DNA of 64,000 nucleotides, from contig NZ_FOSB01000002.1 in assembly GCF_900114165.1 (NCBI RefSeq), positions 186,001 through 250,000 of the forward strand. Direction: 5' to 3'. Positions within the stretch are counted from its first letter, which is position 1; every line of letters begins with the position of its first letter. Below, piece by piece: positions 11,428 through 21,582 of the stretch. The notes beneath the pieces are model-generated. The model did not search any database, had not been told where the DNA came from, and saw nothing but the letters and a program-made list of their open reading frames with translations. This DNA comes from Halobacillus dabanensis. Lineage in GTDB: Bacteria; Bacillota; Bacilli; Bacillales; Halobacillaceae. Both the position numbers and the translations under genes were made by a program.

Positions 11428-11790
11428 TTATTTTTTCATATCTTTGATTAAACTATTCAAAACTAAATTAATTAAAGAAATGATAATGGCGGCGATGATC
11501 GTCATCCCGAATCCATCGATATGGAAAGTATTTCCGAGCAGAACATCTGTCAGCCATAGAGTGATGGCATTGATGATGAACAGAAATAAACCAAGTGATA
11601 GAATCGTAATCGGTAAAGTTAAAATGACGAGAACTGGACGCACGATCGCATTCAAAATAGATAAGATGAGTGCGGCCAACAAAGCACCACCCACACCGTC
11701 GATTTCAATGGATTGGAATAATGCTCCGACAGCGATAATGGCTACAGCATTGACGATAATGTGCAACAACCAATTTTTCAAAACTTCCAC
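11428..11790 (-). CDS. yvlD: phage holin family IV / YvlD membrane protein
   Basis: Small 120-residue protein with four closely spaced membrane helices and short polar turns; it matches the YvlD family (phage holin IV superfamily by homology only). Conserved pattern ALILSILNAIVRPVLVILTLPI followed by LFLFIINAITLWLTD. It lies immediately downstream of yvlB, as in B. subtilis, where yvlABCD is linked to envelope stress and lantibiotic response; that role is by analogy. No sign that it is phage-derived here: no lysis genes nearby. Confidence 0.9.
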   Translation of the reverse strand: MEVLKNWLLHIIVNAVAIIAVGALFQSIEIDGVGGALLAALILSILNAIVRPVLVILTLPITILSLGLFLFIINAITLWLTDVLLGNTFHIDGFGMTIIAAIIISLINLVLNSLIKDMKK

Positions 11791-11806
11791 CTACCTTAAC
11801 AATCAA

Positions 11807-12841
11807 TCATTTTAGCTGGACAGGAGGCTGGATCGTGACAGAACCAGTCTTCGTCTCTGCCTCTATATGATATGCATCTTCAAACTGTTCGTACGCTTCG
11901 AACTCCAACATTTTACTTACAACTTCTTTTTTATCTTTCAAAATCTTATAGTTGTCTAATTCACACTGGAGATTGCCGAATTTCGTGCGGAGGACACCAC
12001 CCACCATTTTTTCTGTTGGTAGGGATATATTAATTCCTCCTGTCGTTGTTTTGTAGAAACCAGTATGAGCACGGCTTCCGTCATGGTTAACAGTAATACT
12101 TCCACTGACGGTCGATACATCTGTTTTTCCATATTCCCCTGACAAAGTGACAGTCCCATTGATCGTATCTGCTTCACATTGCTCGAATTTACCATTTTGG
12201 ATTTTGATCGAGCCATTGCCTGTTTGAACTTTACATGTCTGTCCAGACCCTTCACTCACTTCAATGAGACCATTGGACGTCTTCAATTGATAATGATCAC
12301 TTTCTAATCGGTTCATTTTCAAGGACCCATTCGTCAATTGTGATTTGATGAATTCATATTTTTTCTTTGGTAGAAAAAGCTCGGCATTCAATTTTACCTT
12401 TTTCGATGGGCTCACAAGTCGGAAAACACTGTTAGTTATAGAGAGTTGAATATCATCATGGAACCTCTCTCTCGCTGCTTCTTCTGTATTCACTTGATAG
12501 ACTTTCACATGGTAAGCAGCTTTAACATAGTCTTCTTCCCACGTATTCAAACTCAATGAACCATTGGAAATGGAAATGTCTGCATCATGAAAATCCTCTT
12601 GAGAAAGTACTGTCTCATCATTGAACTCCACATATTCACCGAAGGACAAATCAAAATCATTATTTTTGATTTTGTCTACAGCATCACCTAAAAAGTTTTT
12701 GATGCCATACTTCTTCTTTTCCTCCTGAGTCTGTGTGCTTTCTCCTTTTTCCTCTACGGCTGTTAATAATTTTGCTCCTTCTTCTGCTGTTATGTTTCCA
12801 TTTTCAATCATTTGTAATATCTTCATCCGTTCTTCATTCAC
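11807..12841 (-). CDS. yvlB: DUF4097 beta-repeat protein, YvlB-like
   Basis: About 344 residues from the GTG chosen here. Residues 1-35 form the short helical SHOCT-like N-terminus (KILQMIENGNITAEEGAKLL). The rest is a right-handed parallel beta array of repeated short strands (SNGSLSLNTW, TSNGLIEVSEGSG, GNGSIKIQNGKF, INGTVTLSGEYG, VSGSITVNHDG), characteristic of DUF4097. An AAGGAG motif lies 9 bases before the GTG at 12841; the longer in-frame ATG at 12865 has no ribosome site. Partner of yvlD; probably membrane-associated envelope stress protein, function unproven. Confidence 0.88.
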   Translation of the reverse strand: MNEERMKILQMIENGNITAEEGAKLLTAVEEKGESTQTQEEKKKYGIKNFLGDAVDKIKNNDFDLSFGEYVEFNDETVLSQEDFHDADISISNGSLSLNTWEEDYVKAAYHVKVYQVNTEEAARERFHDDIQLSITNSVFRLVSPSKKVKLNAELFLPKKKYEFIKSQLTNGSLKMNRLESDHYQLKTSNGLIEVSEGSGQTCKVQTGNGSIKIQNGKFEQCEADTINGTVTLSGEYGKTDVSTVSGSITVNHDGSRAHTGFYKTTTGGINISLPTEKMVGGVLRTKFGNLQCELDNYKILKDKKEVVSKMLEFEAYEQFEDAYHIEAETKTGSVTIQPPVQLK

Positions 12842-12922
12842 CAATATCAGCTCCTTTTCATCCATATACGTTATTCCCTTATTAAAGGATTCAAAAACCA
12901 CCCTCCGTTCCACAAAAGCTCC

Positions 12923-13142
12923 CTATACTTGAAGACTCAGCTTCGAGACATCTAGTTGAGTGCGAATGGGGGCTTGGAAGCTACTCGCTTTCCGCGGGGA
13001 AGACGGCAAGCCTCCTCGGGCTAAAGCCCTGCGGGGTCTTGCCAGTCTATCCTTTCCCGCAGGAGTATCCCAGCTTCCCATCCCCCATTACTTTAATGAG
13101 TAACTCGAAACTGTCATAAGAACAGGACAGGGAGCTATCTTA
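12923..13142. repeat. MITE-like repeat, copy 1 (about 220 bp)
   Basis: Ends are imperfect inverted repeats beginning AGCTCCCT (12923 side, AGCTCCCTATACTTGAAG) and ending AGGGAGCT near 13136. The core, read on the minus strand, holds GGAAGCTGGGATACTCCTGC, GCAAGACCCCGCAGGGC, GAGGAGGCTTGCC and CGCGGAAAGCGAGT, a GC-rich hairpin-forming unit shared with copies at 13.2, 50.7 and 60.1 kb. No ORF or transposase inside. Sits upstream of yvlB and downstream of bshB2. Confidence 0.7.
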
Positions 13143-13224
13143 AAAAGGCTCTGCAGTAAGTGTTATCATCCCTTTTTCCTATTCAACGATCAATAGTGTG
13201 CGGTTCGATTCCGAAGTGCTTTAT

Positions 13225-13340
13225 ACGGCTAAGGGGCGGAGGGAAACGGTGAGACTTCTGTGGGATTAGCGGTACAGGTAAGACCCCGGAAGGCGAAGCC
13301 TAAGGAGGCTCAGCGCACGCCCCACGGAAAGTGTTCAAAT
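13225..13340 (+). repeat. MITE-like repeat core, copy 2
   Basis: Plus-strand core GGAAACGGTGAGACTTCTGT, ACAGGTAAGACCCCGG, GAAGCCTAAGGAGGCTCAGC and CCACGGAAAGTG. It has the same order of blocks as copies at 50.7 and 60.1 kb and the reverse of copy 1, so two copies lie head to head in the yvlB-bshB2 gap. Confidence 0.7.
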
Positions 13341-13373
13341 GTGGAATCGACCTGGAAGACACTGGCATAAGCA

Positions 13374-13413
13374 GAACAACAAAGGAATGGGCTTTTTCAT
13401 TCCTTTGTTGTTC
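13374..13413. repeat. perfect 16-bp inverted repeat
   Basis: GAACAACAAAGGAATG and its exact complement are separated by 8 bases. No T-run follows on either strand, so it is not a normal terminator. It lies between repeat copy 2 and the bshB2 terminator. Confidence 0.6.
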
Positions 13414-13451
13414 TCGGAATCGAGTCTTATAGAATATGCCACATTCTTAAA

Positions 13452-13492
13452 TAAAACACCCAGGATGGTAAGGTGGTGTCCATCCTGGGTGT
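13452..13492 (-). terminator. terminator after bshB2
   Basis: ACACCCAGGATGG and its complement form a 13-bp stem, followed by TTTTATTT on the minus strand, directly past the bshB2 stop. Confidence 0.85.
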
Positions 13493-13497
13493 GTTGG

Positions 13498-14154
13498 TCA
13501 TTTGTATGAATATTGATAAAAACGCTCTGTTTTAAGACGTTCTAATTGTTCTGATGCTTGGGTGTTATTTTCAATCAAACTCATCATACCATCCGCCTGA
13601 GAAAGGTGTGCTTTAATAGCTGCTAATTTCCGTTCCCAATAGGGGCGGACATCATAAACAATATCAGGATCACCTAAATCTAGTTCATGATTATTAGAGA
13701 TTGCATGCATCCATACTTGAGGTCGGTCAGCTTCTTTCATTTTTCCTACAGCCTCCACGACCGCGGCCCCAAGAGCATCGTGATCTGGATGGACAGCATA
13801 CCCTGGATAATGAGTAATGACAATCGTAGCACCTAAAGCTTCAATCCGCTCTTTCAAATGAGCAGCTACTTCATCGCGCGGTTCGAATTCCAGCGTTTTA
13901 TCTCGATATCCAAGCATTTCGACCTGGATATCCAACTGTCTGGCTGCTTCCGTAAGTTCTTTTTTGCGGAACGAGGAAAGAGTTTCCCGATTGGCAAAAA
14001 CGGGGTTGCCCATATTTCTTCCCATTTCTCCAAGGGTACCGCAAAGATAAGTTACCGGTATTCCTTCATCCCGAAATTTTGAAATCGTCCCAGATGCCCC
14101 GAACGATTCATCATCAGGATGAGGGAAAATGACAACAACACTTTCTTTACTCAT
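13498..14154 (-). CDS. bshB2: bacillithiol biosynthesis deacetylase BshB2
   Basis: Zinc-dependent LmbE/PIG-L family N-deacetylase acting on GlcNAc-malate (bacillithiol step 2) or bacillithiol S-conjugates. About 218 residues. The metal site HPDDE (residues 11-15) and the second motif HPDHDALG are both seen. The start at 14154 (MSKESVVV) overlaps yojF by 8 bases and matches B. subtilis YojG; the open frame extends 11 codons upstream. Gene pair yojF-yojG (bshB2) is the standard Bacillus arrangement. Paralog BshB1, if present, is outside the window. Confidence 0.92.
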   Translation of the reverse strand: MSKESVVVIFPHPDDESFGASGTISKFRDEGIPVTYLCGTLGEMGRNMGNPVFANRETLSSFRKKELTEAARQLDIQVEMLGYRDKTLEFEPRDEVAAHLKERIEALGATIVITHYPGYAVHPDHDALGAAVVEAVGKMKEADRPQVWMHAISNNHELDLGDPDIVYDVRPYWERKLAAIKAHLSQADGMMSLIENNTQASEQLERLKTERFYQYSYK

Positions 14155-14518
14155 CAGGATCAGCCTCATGGGAAAAAGGTGTTTCACTTATTTCAAGAGC
14201 TACCATCAAGCGACCTTCCCGATCATGCCCGGCCATAAGCAGACGATCTTTATCATCTACTTCATAATCCGTCAGCCCTTCTGCATAGACCCAGCCTAAG
14301 TCCAGTTTCAAACCGACTCGATAAGAGCCTCCGGTACTGACGATTTTTCCGTGTTGATAAGAAACATGAGCATTGCGGATAAATGCCCCGACATTATAGG
14401 CATTCTCATCAAAATGGCTCGCATAAGCTCCATTGGTTGTTTCTAAATGGACATACACATCTTTCCCTGCTAATTGATCGATTTTATTTTGTACAATTTG
14501 TTGCTGTATAGCATCCAC
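14147..14518 (-). CDS. yojF: YojF family protein (DUF1806)
   Basis: 123 residues, partner of bshB2. The DUF1806 pattern is clear: DVYVHLETTNGAYASHF, YNVGAFIRNAHVSY, YRVGLKLDLGWVYAEGLTDYE and AGHDREGRLMVALE. Start placed at the GTG at 14518: GGGAGG lies 7 bases upstream and the family begins here; a TTG six codons earlier overlaps the ribosome site. Molecular role unknown; constant neighbour of bshB2, so a link to bacillithiol metabolism is inferred. Confidence 0.9.
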   Translation of the reverse strand: MDAIQQQIVQNKIDQLAGKDVYVHLETTNGAYASHFDENAYNVGAFIRNAHVSYQHGKIVSTGGSYRVGLKLDLGWVYAEGLTDYEVDDKDRLLMAGHDREGRLMVALEISETPFSHEADPDE

Positions 14519-14584
14519 TAGTATTCCTCCCGTCAAACACTTCTTGCCTAACCATACTCAATTTAGCGACAAGCGTCAAAACAT

Positions 14585-17461
14585 CTACTCGTTCGCCACT
14601 TTTTCACGAGCATTCATTTTTTCTTCCATCCGCTTACGGTCTCGTTCCAAAATCGGCTTCAAATAACGTCCCGTATAGGAAATCTCCTGGTCTGCAACGT
14701 GTTCTGGAGTACCACTCGCAATGATTTTTCCGCCGTTTTCTCCACCTTCTGGTCCCAGGTCGAGAATGTAATCCGCCTCTTTGATTACATCAAGGTTATG
14801 TTCAATGATCAAGACAGAATCCCCATTTTCGACAAGCCGTTGCAGCACTTTCAATAAACGTGATATATCATCCACATGAAGTCCTGTCGTAGGTTCATCC
14901 AAAATGTAGAAGGACTTTCCATTCGAACGACGGTGGAGTTCGCTCGCTAGTTTCACTCGTTGTGCTTCTCCCCCTGATAACGTCGTCGCCGGTTGACCGA
15001 GTTTAATATATTCGAGACCAACATCTGCTACCGTTTGGAGTTTACGTTTGATTTTCGGTATGTTGGCGAAAAAGTCGAGCGCTTCCTCAATCGTCATTCC
15101 TAAAACATCGGCAATGCTTTTTCCTTTATATTTCACTTCCAATGTCTCGCGGTTATAGCGTTTGCCGTCACATACTTCACAAGGAACGTACACATCTGGC
15201 AGGAAGTGCATTTCGATTTTTATAATTCCATCTCCACGGCAAGCTTCACAGCGTCCACCTTTAACATTGAAACTAAACCGGCCCTTTTTATAACCTCTTA
15301 TTTTCGCCTCGTTTGTTTGAGCAAAAACATCACGGATATCATCAAATACACCTGTATAGGTCGCGGGATTGGATCTTGGAGTTCGACCAATGGGAGACTG
15401 GTCGATATCGATGACTTTATCCAAATGCTCCAGCCCTTCAATCGAATGATGCTTTCCGGGTTTTTGCTTTCCATTATGAAGCTTCATGGACAACGATTTG
15501 TATAAAATTTCATTGATCAGCGTACTCTTTCCTGACCCGGAAACACCTGTGACAGCTGTAAATAAGCCGAGTGGGATATCCGCATCGACTTTCTTCAAGT
15601 TATTCTCTTCCGCACCACGAATGGATAGGTAGCGATCATCTGGTTTTCTTCGCTCAGATGGAAGCGGAATGAACTTCTTCCCTGAGAGGTATTGGCCGGT
15701 CAAGGATTTACGGCTTTTCATCACTTGTTTGGGCGTCCCCTGTGTGACAATATCCCCTCCGTGAGCCCCCGCACCTGGACCAATATCAATCAGGTAGTCT
15801 GCAGCTAACATCGTATCTTCATCGTGCTCGACAACAATCAAGGTGTTATCCAAATCACGCATGCGCTTAAGCGTTTTGATTAAACGATCATTGTCACGCT
15901 GGTGGAGACCGATCGACGGTTCATCCAGCACATATAGAACGCCAGTAAGTGCAGATCCGATTTGTGTAGCCAGGCGGATTCGTTGCGCCTCTCCACCTGA
16001 AAGGGTCCCTGCAGAGCGGGAAAGCGTCAAATAGTCGAGCCCGACGTTCGCTAAGAAACTAAGACGTTCACAAATTTCCTTAAGAATCATTCTTGCAATT
16101 GTCTCTTCTTTGTCTGTCAGTTCAAGCGACTCAAAAAACTTTTTAGCTTCTGTAACAGAATAATCGGTTGTAATACCAATATGTTTCCCACCGATCAATA
16201 CAGCTAGAGCTTCTTCATTCAGTCGGTTGCCTTTACATTTCGGGCAAGGTTTTTGAGCCATATATTTTTCCATTTGTTCACGAATATAATCGGAACTTGT
16301 TTCACGGTATCGACGTGCAATATTTGGAATGACCCCTTCAAAGAAAATCTCATTTTCACGTACTTTACCAAAATCATTTTCGTAACGGAAATAAACTTTT
16401 TCATCACCACTACCGTAAAGCACTCTTTCTTTATGCTCTTCTGGCAAGTCTTTAAACGGTTGGTCCATATCAATTCCATAATGATCAGCAACACTCTTCA
16501 ACAATTGTGGATAGTACTGGGAACTCTGCGGCACCCATGCCGCTATCGCATGTTCATTGAGAGAAAGGCTCCAATCGGGAATGACAAGATCAATATCGAC
16601 TTCCAGTTGGGTCCCTAACCCGTCACAACGGTTACATGCCCCATAAGGGCTATTAAAGGAGAACATACGCGGTTCAAGTTCACTGACCGAAAAGCCGCAA
16701 ATTGGACAAGCATGGTGCTCGCTGAACGTGAGCTCTTCTTCTCCTATTACATCGACAATCGTATGACCACCACCAAGGCGAAGGGCTGTCTCAATAGAGT
16801 CCGAAAGCCGGCCTTCCACCCCATCTTTAACAACGATTCGATCGATGACGACTTCAATCGAGTGTTTCTTATTCTTATCCAGATTTATTTCCTCGGAAAT
16901 TTCGCGCATTTCCCCATCAACCCGAAGGCGAATATAGCCTTCCTTTTGCAATTGTTCAAATACCTTAACATGCTCCCCTTTTCTTCCTGAAACAACCGGG
17001 GCAAGAATTTGTAATTTCGTCCGTTCGGGATATTCCATCACCCGATCGACCATTTGTTGAACCGTTTGAGAACTTATTTCTACTCCGTGTTTCGGACAAG
17101 TAGGTCGACCGATTCGTGCGAACAATAGACGCAAATAGTCATAAATCTCCGTCACCGTACCAACCGTCGAGCGCGGGTTACGACTTGTCGTTTTCTGATC
17201 GATGGAAATTGCCGGCGAAAGACCTTCAATGGAATCGACGTCCGGCTTATCCATCTGACCTAAAAATTGACGTGCATAGGCGCTGAGCGATTCTACATAC
17301 CTACGCTGCCCTTCAGCATAAATCGTATCGAAAGCCAGGGAAGATTTCCCCGATCCTGATAAGCCGGTCATTACGACCAGCTTATTTTTTGGGATATCGA
17401 TATCAATATTTTTCAGGTTGTGAGCTCGAGCTCCTTTTATACTAATATGTTTACTGGCCAT
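14585..17461 (-). CDS. uvrA: excinuclease ABC subunit A
   Basis: Damage-sensing ATPase of nucleotide excision repair; works as dimer with UvrB. 958 residues, normal length. Two ABC modules: [14 protein letters not shown] near residue 33 and [13 protein letters not shown] near residue 640, each with LSGGEAQR signatures. Two zinc modules are intact (CPICGF..CNRCDG and [14 protein letters not shown]). Lies 7 bases downstream of uvrB in the usual uvrBA operon. Because uvrB is frameshifted, translation of uvrA may still occur but the complex would lack intact UvrB. Confidence 0.97.
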   Translation of the reverse strand: MASKHISIKGARAHNLKNIDIDIPKNKLVVMTGLSGSGKSSLAFDTIYAEGQRRYVESLSAYARQFLGQMDKPDVDSIEGLSPAISIDQKTTSRNPRSTVGTVTEIYDYLRLLFARIGRPTCPKHGVEISSQTVQQMVDRVMEYPERTKLQILAPVVSGRKGEHVKVFEQLQKEGYIRLRVDGEMREISEEINLDKNKKHSIEVVIDRIVVKDGVEGRLSDSIETALRLGGGHTIVDVIGEEELTFSEHHACPICGFSVSELEPRMFSFNSPYGACNRCDGLGTQLEVDIDLVIPDWSLSLNEHAIAAWVPQSSQYYPQLLKSVADHYGIDMDQPFKDLPEEHKERVLYGSGDEKVYFRYENDFGKVRENEIFFEGVIPNIARRYRETSSDYIREQMEKYMAQKPCPKCKGNRLNEEALAVLIGGKHIGITTDYSVTEAKKFFESLELTDKEETIARMILKEICERLSFLANVGLDYLTLSRSAGTLSGGEAQRIRLATQIGSALTGVLYVLDEPSIGLHQRDNDRLIKTLKRMRDLDNTLIVVEHDEDTMLAADYLIDIGPGAGAHGGDIVTQGTPKQVMKSRKSLTGQYLSGKKFIPLPSERRKPDDRYLSIRGAEENNLKKVDADIPLGLFTAVTGVSGSGKSTLINEILYKSLSMKLHNGKQKPGKHHSIEGLEHLDKVIDIDQSPIGRTPRSNPATYTGVFDDIRDVFAQTNEAKIRGYKKGRFSFNVKGGRCEACRGDGIIKIEMHFLPDVYVPCEVCDGKRYNRETLEVKYKGKSIADVLGMTIEEALDFFANIPKIKRKLQTVADVGLEYIKLGQPATTLSGGEAQRVKLASELHRRSNGKSFYILDEPTTGLHVDDISRLLKVLQRLVENGDSVLIIEHNLDVIKEADYILDLGPEGGENGGKIIASGTPEHVADQEISYTGRYLKPILERDRKRMEEKMNAREKVANE

Positions 17462-17468
17462 ACTCTTC

Positions 17469-19449
17469 TCATCCCTCCGCTTTTAATTCCAACAGCACAT
17501 CACGCAGTTCGGCGGCACGTTCGAAATCTAGCTCGCGTGCGGCCTGCTTCATTTCTGTTTCCATATTGTCGATCAGTTCCTGACGTTCTTTCTTCGTCAT
17601 TTCCGAAGGTTTCTTACCTGTATCATAGCTGACTTCTTCTTCTGCTACATTCGTTGCCTTGATTACATCGCGGACTTCTTTCTTGATTGTCTGCGGTGTA
17701 ATCCCATGTTCTTCGTTATATGCAATTTGCTTTTCCCGGCGGCGATACGTTTCATCAATTGCATACTGCATGGACTTTGTAACTTTATCTGCATACATAA
17801 TCACTCGTCCATTTTCGTTACGGGCTGCGCGTCCTATCGTTTGTATCAAAGAACGATCCGAGCGTAGGAAGCCTTCTTTATCTGCATCTAAAATGGAAAC
17901 AAGGGAGACTTCAGGAATGTCGAGCCCCTCCCGCAGAAGGTTGATTCCTATTAACACATCGTATTTCCCGACTCGTAAGTCACGGATGATTTCAATCCTT
18001 TCGAGCGTTTTTATTTCCGAATGCAAGTAGGCAACTTTAATTCCAAGTTCTTTCAAATAGTCCGTTAGATCTTCCGACATTTTTTTTCGTTAGGGTCGTG
18101 ACAAGAACACGCTCATTCCGTTCTTTCCGTTTATTGATTTCACCAATCAGGTCATCGATTTGACCATGGATCGGTCGGACATCAATTTCGGGATCAAGCA
18201 AACCTGTCGGACGAATGATTTGTTCAATCATTTTTGGTGTATGTTCTATTTCATACGGCCCTGGAGTCGCAGAAACATAGGAAATCTGATTGATTTTCTC
18301 TTCGAATTCCGGAAACATAAGCGGACGGTTATCAAGAGCAGAAGGTAAACGGAAACCATGATCTACCAACACTTGTTTACGCGCCCTGTCTCCATTGTAC
18401 ATCCCTCTTACTTGCGGAAGTGTTACGTGGGATTCATCTACCATTATGAGGAAATCATCAGGAAAATAATCGATTAATGTATATGGAGTTGCTCCTTCTT
18501 CCCGGAATGTCAAATGTCTGGAATAGTTCTCGATTCCAGAGCAAAAGCCCATTTCATTCATCATTTCCAAATCATAATTCGTCCGTTGCTCCAAGCGTTG
18601 CGCTTCTAACAATTTATCTTGATCACGAAGCTCTTTTAAACGAACCTCTAATTCTTTTTCTATATTTTTAATCGCTTTTTTCAGTTTCTCTTCACGGGTG
18701 ACGAAGTGGGAGGCCGGGAAAATCGCAACATGCTCACGGTCCCCGATTACTTCACCTGTAAGAACATCCACTTCTCGGATCCGGTCTATCTCATCTCCAA
18801 AAAATTCGACCCTCATAGCATGCTCTTCCCTTGAGGCAGGAATGATCTCTACTGAATCTCCTCGCACCCGGAAAGTACCACGCTGGAAATCAATATCATT
18901 TCTTGCATACTGGATATCAACGAGATTTCTCAACAATTCATCCCGATCTTTTTCCATCCCTGTTCGAATGGATAGAACTTGACTTCGGTATTCGTCGGGA
19001 GAACCGAGACCATAGATACAAGATACACTGGCAACGATAATTACATCATTCCGCTCGAATAAGGCAGATGTAGCCGAGTGCCTTAGTTTATCAATCTCGT
19101 CATTGATACTGGCATCTTTCTCAATGAATGTATCCGAAGACGGCACATAAGCTTCCGGTTGATAATAGTCATAATAACTAACAAAGTATTCCACAGCATT
19201 GTTCGGAAAGAATTCCTTGAATTCACTATACAACTGTCCTGCTAACGTTTTATTGTGAGCAATGATTAATGTCGGTTTGTTTACTTGTTCGATGACGTTG
19301 GACATAGTGAACGTTTTACCCGTACCTGTCGCACCGAGCAACGTTTGGTGTTTTTCCCCACGCTCAATCCCTTTTACAAGCTCTTCGATTGCTCGTGGTT
19401 GGTCCCCCTGGGGGGAATACTGTGAAACTAATTCGAATTTCTCCTCCAC
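17469..19449 (-). pseudogene. uvrB: excinuclease ABC subunit B, frameshifted at an A8 run
   Basis: DNA-unwinding, damage-verifying subunit of nucleotide excision repair. The first frame codes the N-terminal 470 residues (Walker A GATGTGKT, beta-hairpin [12 protein letters not shown]) then leaves the family at TLTKK and stops near 18037. The second frame resumes exactly there with [14 protein letters not shown] and runs to the normal C-terminus including the UvrC-binding helix ([19 protein letters not shown]). Removing one A from the minus-strand A8 (T8 at 18080-18087) restores one 659-residue protein. Start GTG 19449 has GGAGG 8 bases upstream. Sequencing error, phase variation and true loss are all possible. 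Confidence 0.93.
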
Positions 19450-19524
19450 GACGAAAACCTCCGTTCCATTGTGTTTACTCGTACTTTTTAGTTTACCACA
19501 ACAGTTTACCATTCTAACATTAAA

Positions 19525-19538
19525 CGAACAAACATTCG
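19525..19538 (-). promoter_or_regulatory. LexA (SOS) box upstream of uvrB
   Basis: CGAACAAACATTCG matches the Bacillus consensus CGAACRNRYGTTCG with one change in the right half. Position 76-89 bases before the uvrB start fits DNA-damage induction of uvrBA. Confidence 0.8.
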
Positions 19539-19560
19539 TGTCCGAGTTGTAAATGTAAAT

Positions 19561-19609
19561 AACTGGGTGACCTGGTACGGAAGAAAATTCCGTACCAGGT
19601 CACCCAGTT
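19561..19609. repeat. GACCTGGTAC palindrome, copy 1
   Basis: Perfect 22-bp arms (AACTGGGTGACCTGGTACGG on the left, plus AA) around a 5-base GAAAA loop. Flanks AAATGTAAAT and TATTCCATTT extend it imperfectly. No T-run follows. It lies between the prfC terminator and the uvrB promoter region; copies at 24.85 and 57.85 kb share the core. Confidence 0.85.
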
Positions 19610-19624
19610 TATTCCATTTGATGA

Positions 19625-19662
19625 TAAAAAGAAAGCACCTTGCATCTGGGCAAAGTGCTTTC
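19625..19662 (-). terminator. terminator after prfC
   Basis: GAAAGCACTTTGC pairs with GCAAGGTGCTTTC, followed by TTTTTAT on the minus strand, 12 bases after the prfC stop. Confidence 0.85.
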
Positions 19663-19673
19663 TCTTAATCTCT

Positions 19674-21263
19674 TCAGGAGTTCAGCGTTTGATTATATTC
19701 ATTCACTTCAAATAGGTCGATCAAATCAATATCCGGGTTCTTGTCTTTGAACCAGCGAAGCGAGAAATCGTTCTTAAACAGAACAAGAGGGTTGCCTTCT
19801 CTGTCTTCAGCAAGCATGTTCCGTTCATCGAACATCGATTCATCTACCTGATCTTCTTTCAACCAGCGCGGAATCCGTTCGCCTAGAGGCGTCAATTCGA
19901 TATCCACATTGTACTCGTTTTTCATCCGATATTCGAACACTTCATATTGAAGTTCACCAACAGCGCCGATGATATAGTCTTCAAAGCGATAACGTTTGAA
20001 CAACTGAATCGCCCCTTCCTGGACAAGCTGCTCTAAACCTTTTCGGAATTGTTTCGCTTTCATGACGTTTTTCGCTGTTACTTTTTTGAAAAGCTCCGGC
20101 GGGAATTGTGGAAGTTCATCATACTCAAACTTCGATTTACCCGTCACGATCGTATCCCCAATTCGGTAGACGTTTGGATCATAGATTCCGATAATGTCCC
20201 CGGCATAGCCTTCTTCAACTGTTCCTCTGGAAGAAGCGACGAATTGCTGGGACTGTGCAAGTTTGAATGTTTTGCCGGTCCTAGATAAGGTAACATCCAT
20301 TCCACGCTCGAATTTTCCGGAGCAAATCCTCACAAAGGCGATACGGTCCCGGTGTTGAGGATTCATGTTTGCCTGAATCTTGAAGATGAATCCAGAGAAC
20401 TCTTCACGATCAGGAGAAACAATTCCTTCCGTTGATTTTCTTGGTGCCGGTTCTGGTGCCATATCAATGAAAGAATTAAAGAAAGTTTCCACACCGAATG
20501 GAGCTAAGGCACTTCCGAAGAATACAGGCGTTTGATCGCCACGCATGACTTTTTCCATATCGAATGTGTCGCCAGCTTCGACTACAAGTTCCATCTCTTC
20601 TTCCGCTTCCTGATATGTCGCATCCTCCGTCAGTTCCGGATGCTGATCCAGCTCACTGTATGGAATGTACTTTTCCTCTTCGTTCCCAGTGTAATGCACA
20701 AACTGATCATTTTGGCGATCAAAGACACCAAGGAAACGTTTGCCCATACCTGCTGGCCATGTCATTGGATATGTTTCAATATTAAGCGTTTCTTCAATTT
20801 CTTCCATCAATTCGAACGGCTCGCGTCCTTCACGGTCCATTTTATTAATAAAAGTAAAGATCGGGATACCGCGCATTTTACAAACTTTGAAGAGCTTCAA
20901 TGTTTGTGCCTCGATTCCCTTTGTTCCATCGATGACCATGACAACACTATCGACTGCCGTCAGTGTACGGTACGTATCTTCACTAAAATCTTCGTGGCCA
21001 GGTGTATCAAGGATGTTCACCTGGTAATCTTTATAAGGAAAATTCATTACACTTGACGTAACAGAAATTCCACGTTGCTTTTCGATTTCCATCCAGTCAG
21101 AAGTTGCGAATTTTCCAGACTTTTTCCCTTTGACCGTCCCTGCAGAACGGATTAAGTTTCCGAATAAAAGCATTTTCTCCGTCATCGTTGTTTTTCCGGC
21201 ATCCGGGTGGGAGATAATAGCAAACGTACGGCGTTTTTTCATTTCTTCTTGTATTTGACTCAT
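19674..21263 (-). CDS. prfC: peptide chain release factor 3
   Basis: Translational GTPase that recycles RF1/RF2 from terminated ribosomes. 529 residues, typical. G1 [10 protein letters not shown] (residue 18 on), G3 DTPGHEDF and G4 FINKMDRE are intact, with domain II and III blocks following. RF3 is not universal in Bacillaceae and is absent from B. subtilis, so this gene between uvrB and the helicase is a difference from that species; the comparison is from memory. Own terminator; start at 21263 with CGGAGG about 8 bases upstream. Confidence 0.95.
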   Translation of the reverse strand: MSQIQEEMKKRRTFAIISHPDAGKTTMTEKMLLFGNLIRSAGTVKGKKSGKFATSDWMEIEKQRGISVTSSVMNFPYKDYQVNILDTPGHEDFSEDTYRTLTAVDSVVMVIDGTKGIEAQTLKLFKVCKMRGIPIFTFINKMDREGREPFELMEEIEETLNIETYPMTWPAGMGKRFLGVFDRQNDQFVHYTGNEEEKYIPYSELDQHPELTEDATYQEAEEEMELVVEAGDTFDMEKVMRGDQTPVFFGSALAPFGVETFFNSFIDMAPEPAPRKSTEGIVSPDREEFSGFIFKIQANMNPQHRDRIAFVRICSGKFERGMDVTLSRTGKTFKLAQSQQFVASSRGTVEEGYAGDIIGIYDPNVYRIGDTIVTGKSKFEYDELPQFPPELFKKVTAKNVMKAKQFRKGLEQLVQEGAIQLFKRYRFEDYIIGAVGELQYEVFEYRMKNEYNVDIELTPLGERIPRWLKEDQVDESMFDERNMLAEDREGNPLVLFKNDFSLRWFKDKNPDIDLIDLFEVNEYNQTLNS

Positions 21264-21582
21264 CGTGATATCCTCCGTTTAATCAGATTTCTATTTTATA
21301 AGGATGGGTAGGATATACGTTTTACATCGGCTAATTCACTCCATAAAAAAAGCGCTCACACTCTCAAGCGCCTTCGTCGATTTTTTTTGATTATACTTTG
21401 AAAGTTAGCATAACCGACCCGTAAAATCAATCACAAACCGTGAATCACATACCAAAGAATGTAAGACCTGGTCATCCAAAAATTACCAAACATCATTCAT
21501 TAAGCCTAAAAGCCTCCTGTATTATCCTGGGGTTTTCAAACCTGTTATAATAGGGATAAAACTGACAGTAAGGATGCCAACT
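21264..21582. other. divergent intergenic region prfC / SNF2 helicase
   Basis: Holds prfC leader and helicase promoter. On the minus strand TATAAT near 21380 is followed within 15 bases by a GGCGCT...AGCGC hairpin and T7 (21351-21376), a terminator-like structure right at the likely 5' end of the prfC transcript. On the plus strand TATAAT lies near 21548. A non-palindromic AGACCTGGTCATCC fragment near 21464 recalls the dispersed palindrome core. Confidence 0.4.

Noticed and set aside
11428-11790. holin-family gene as sign of a prophage
   Set aside because: YvlD-type protein next to yvlB, with no phage genes around.
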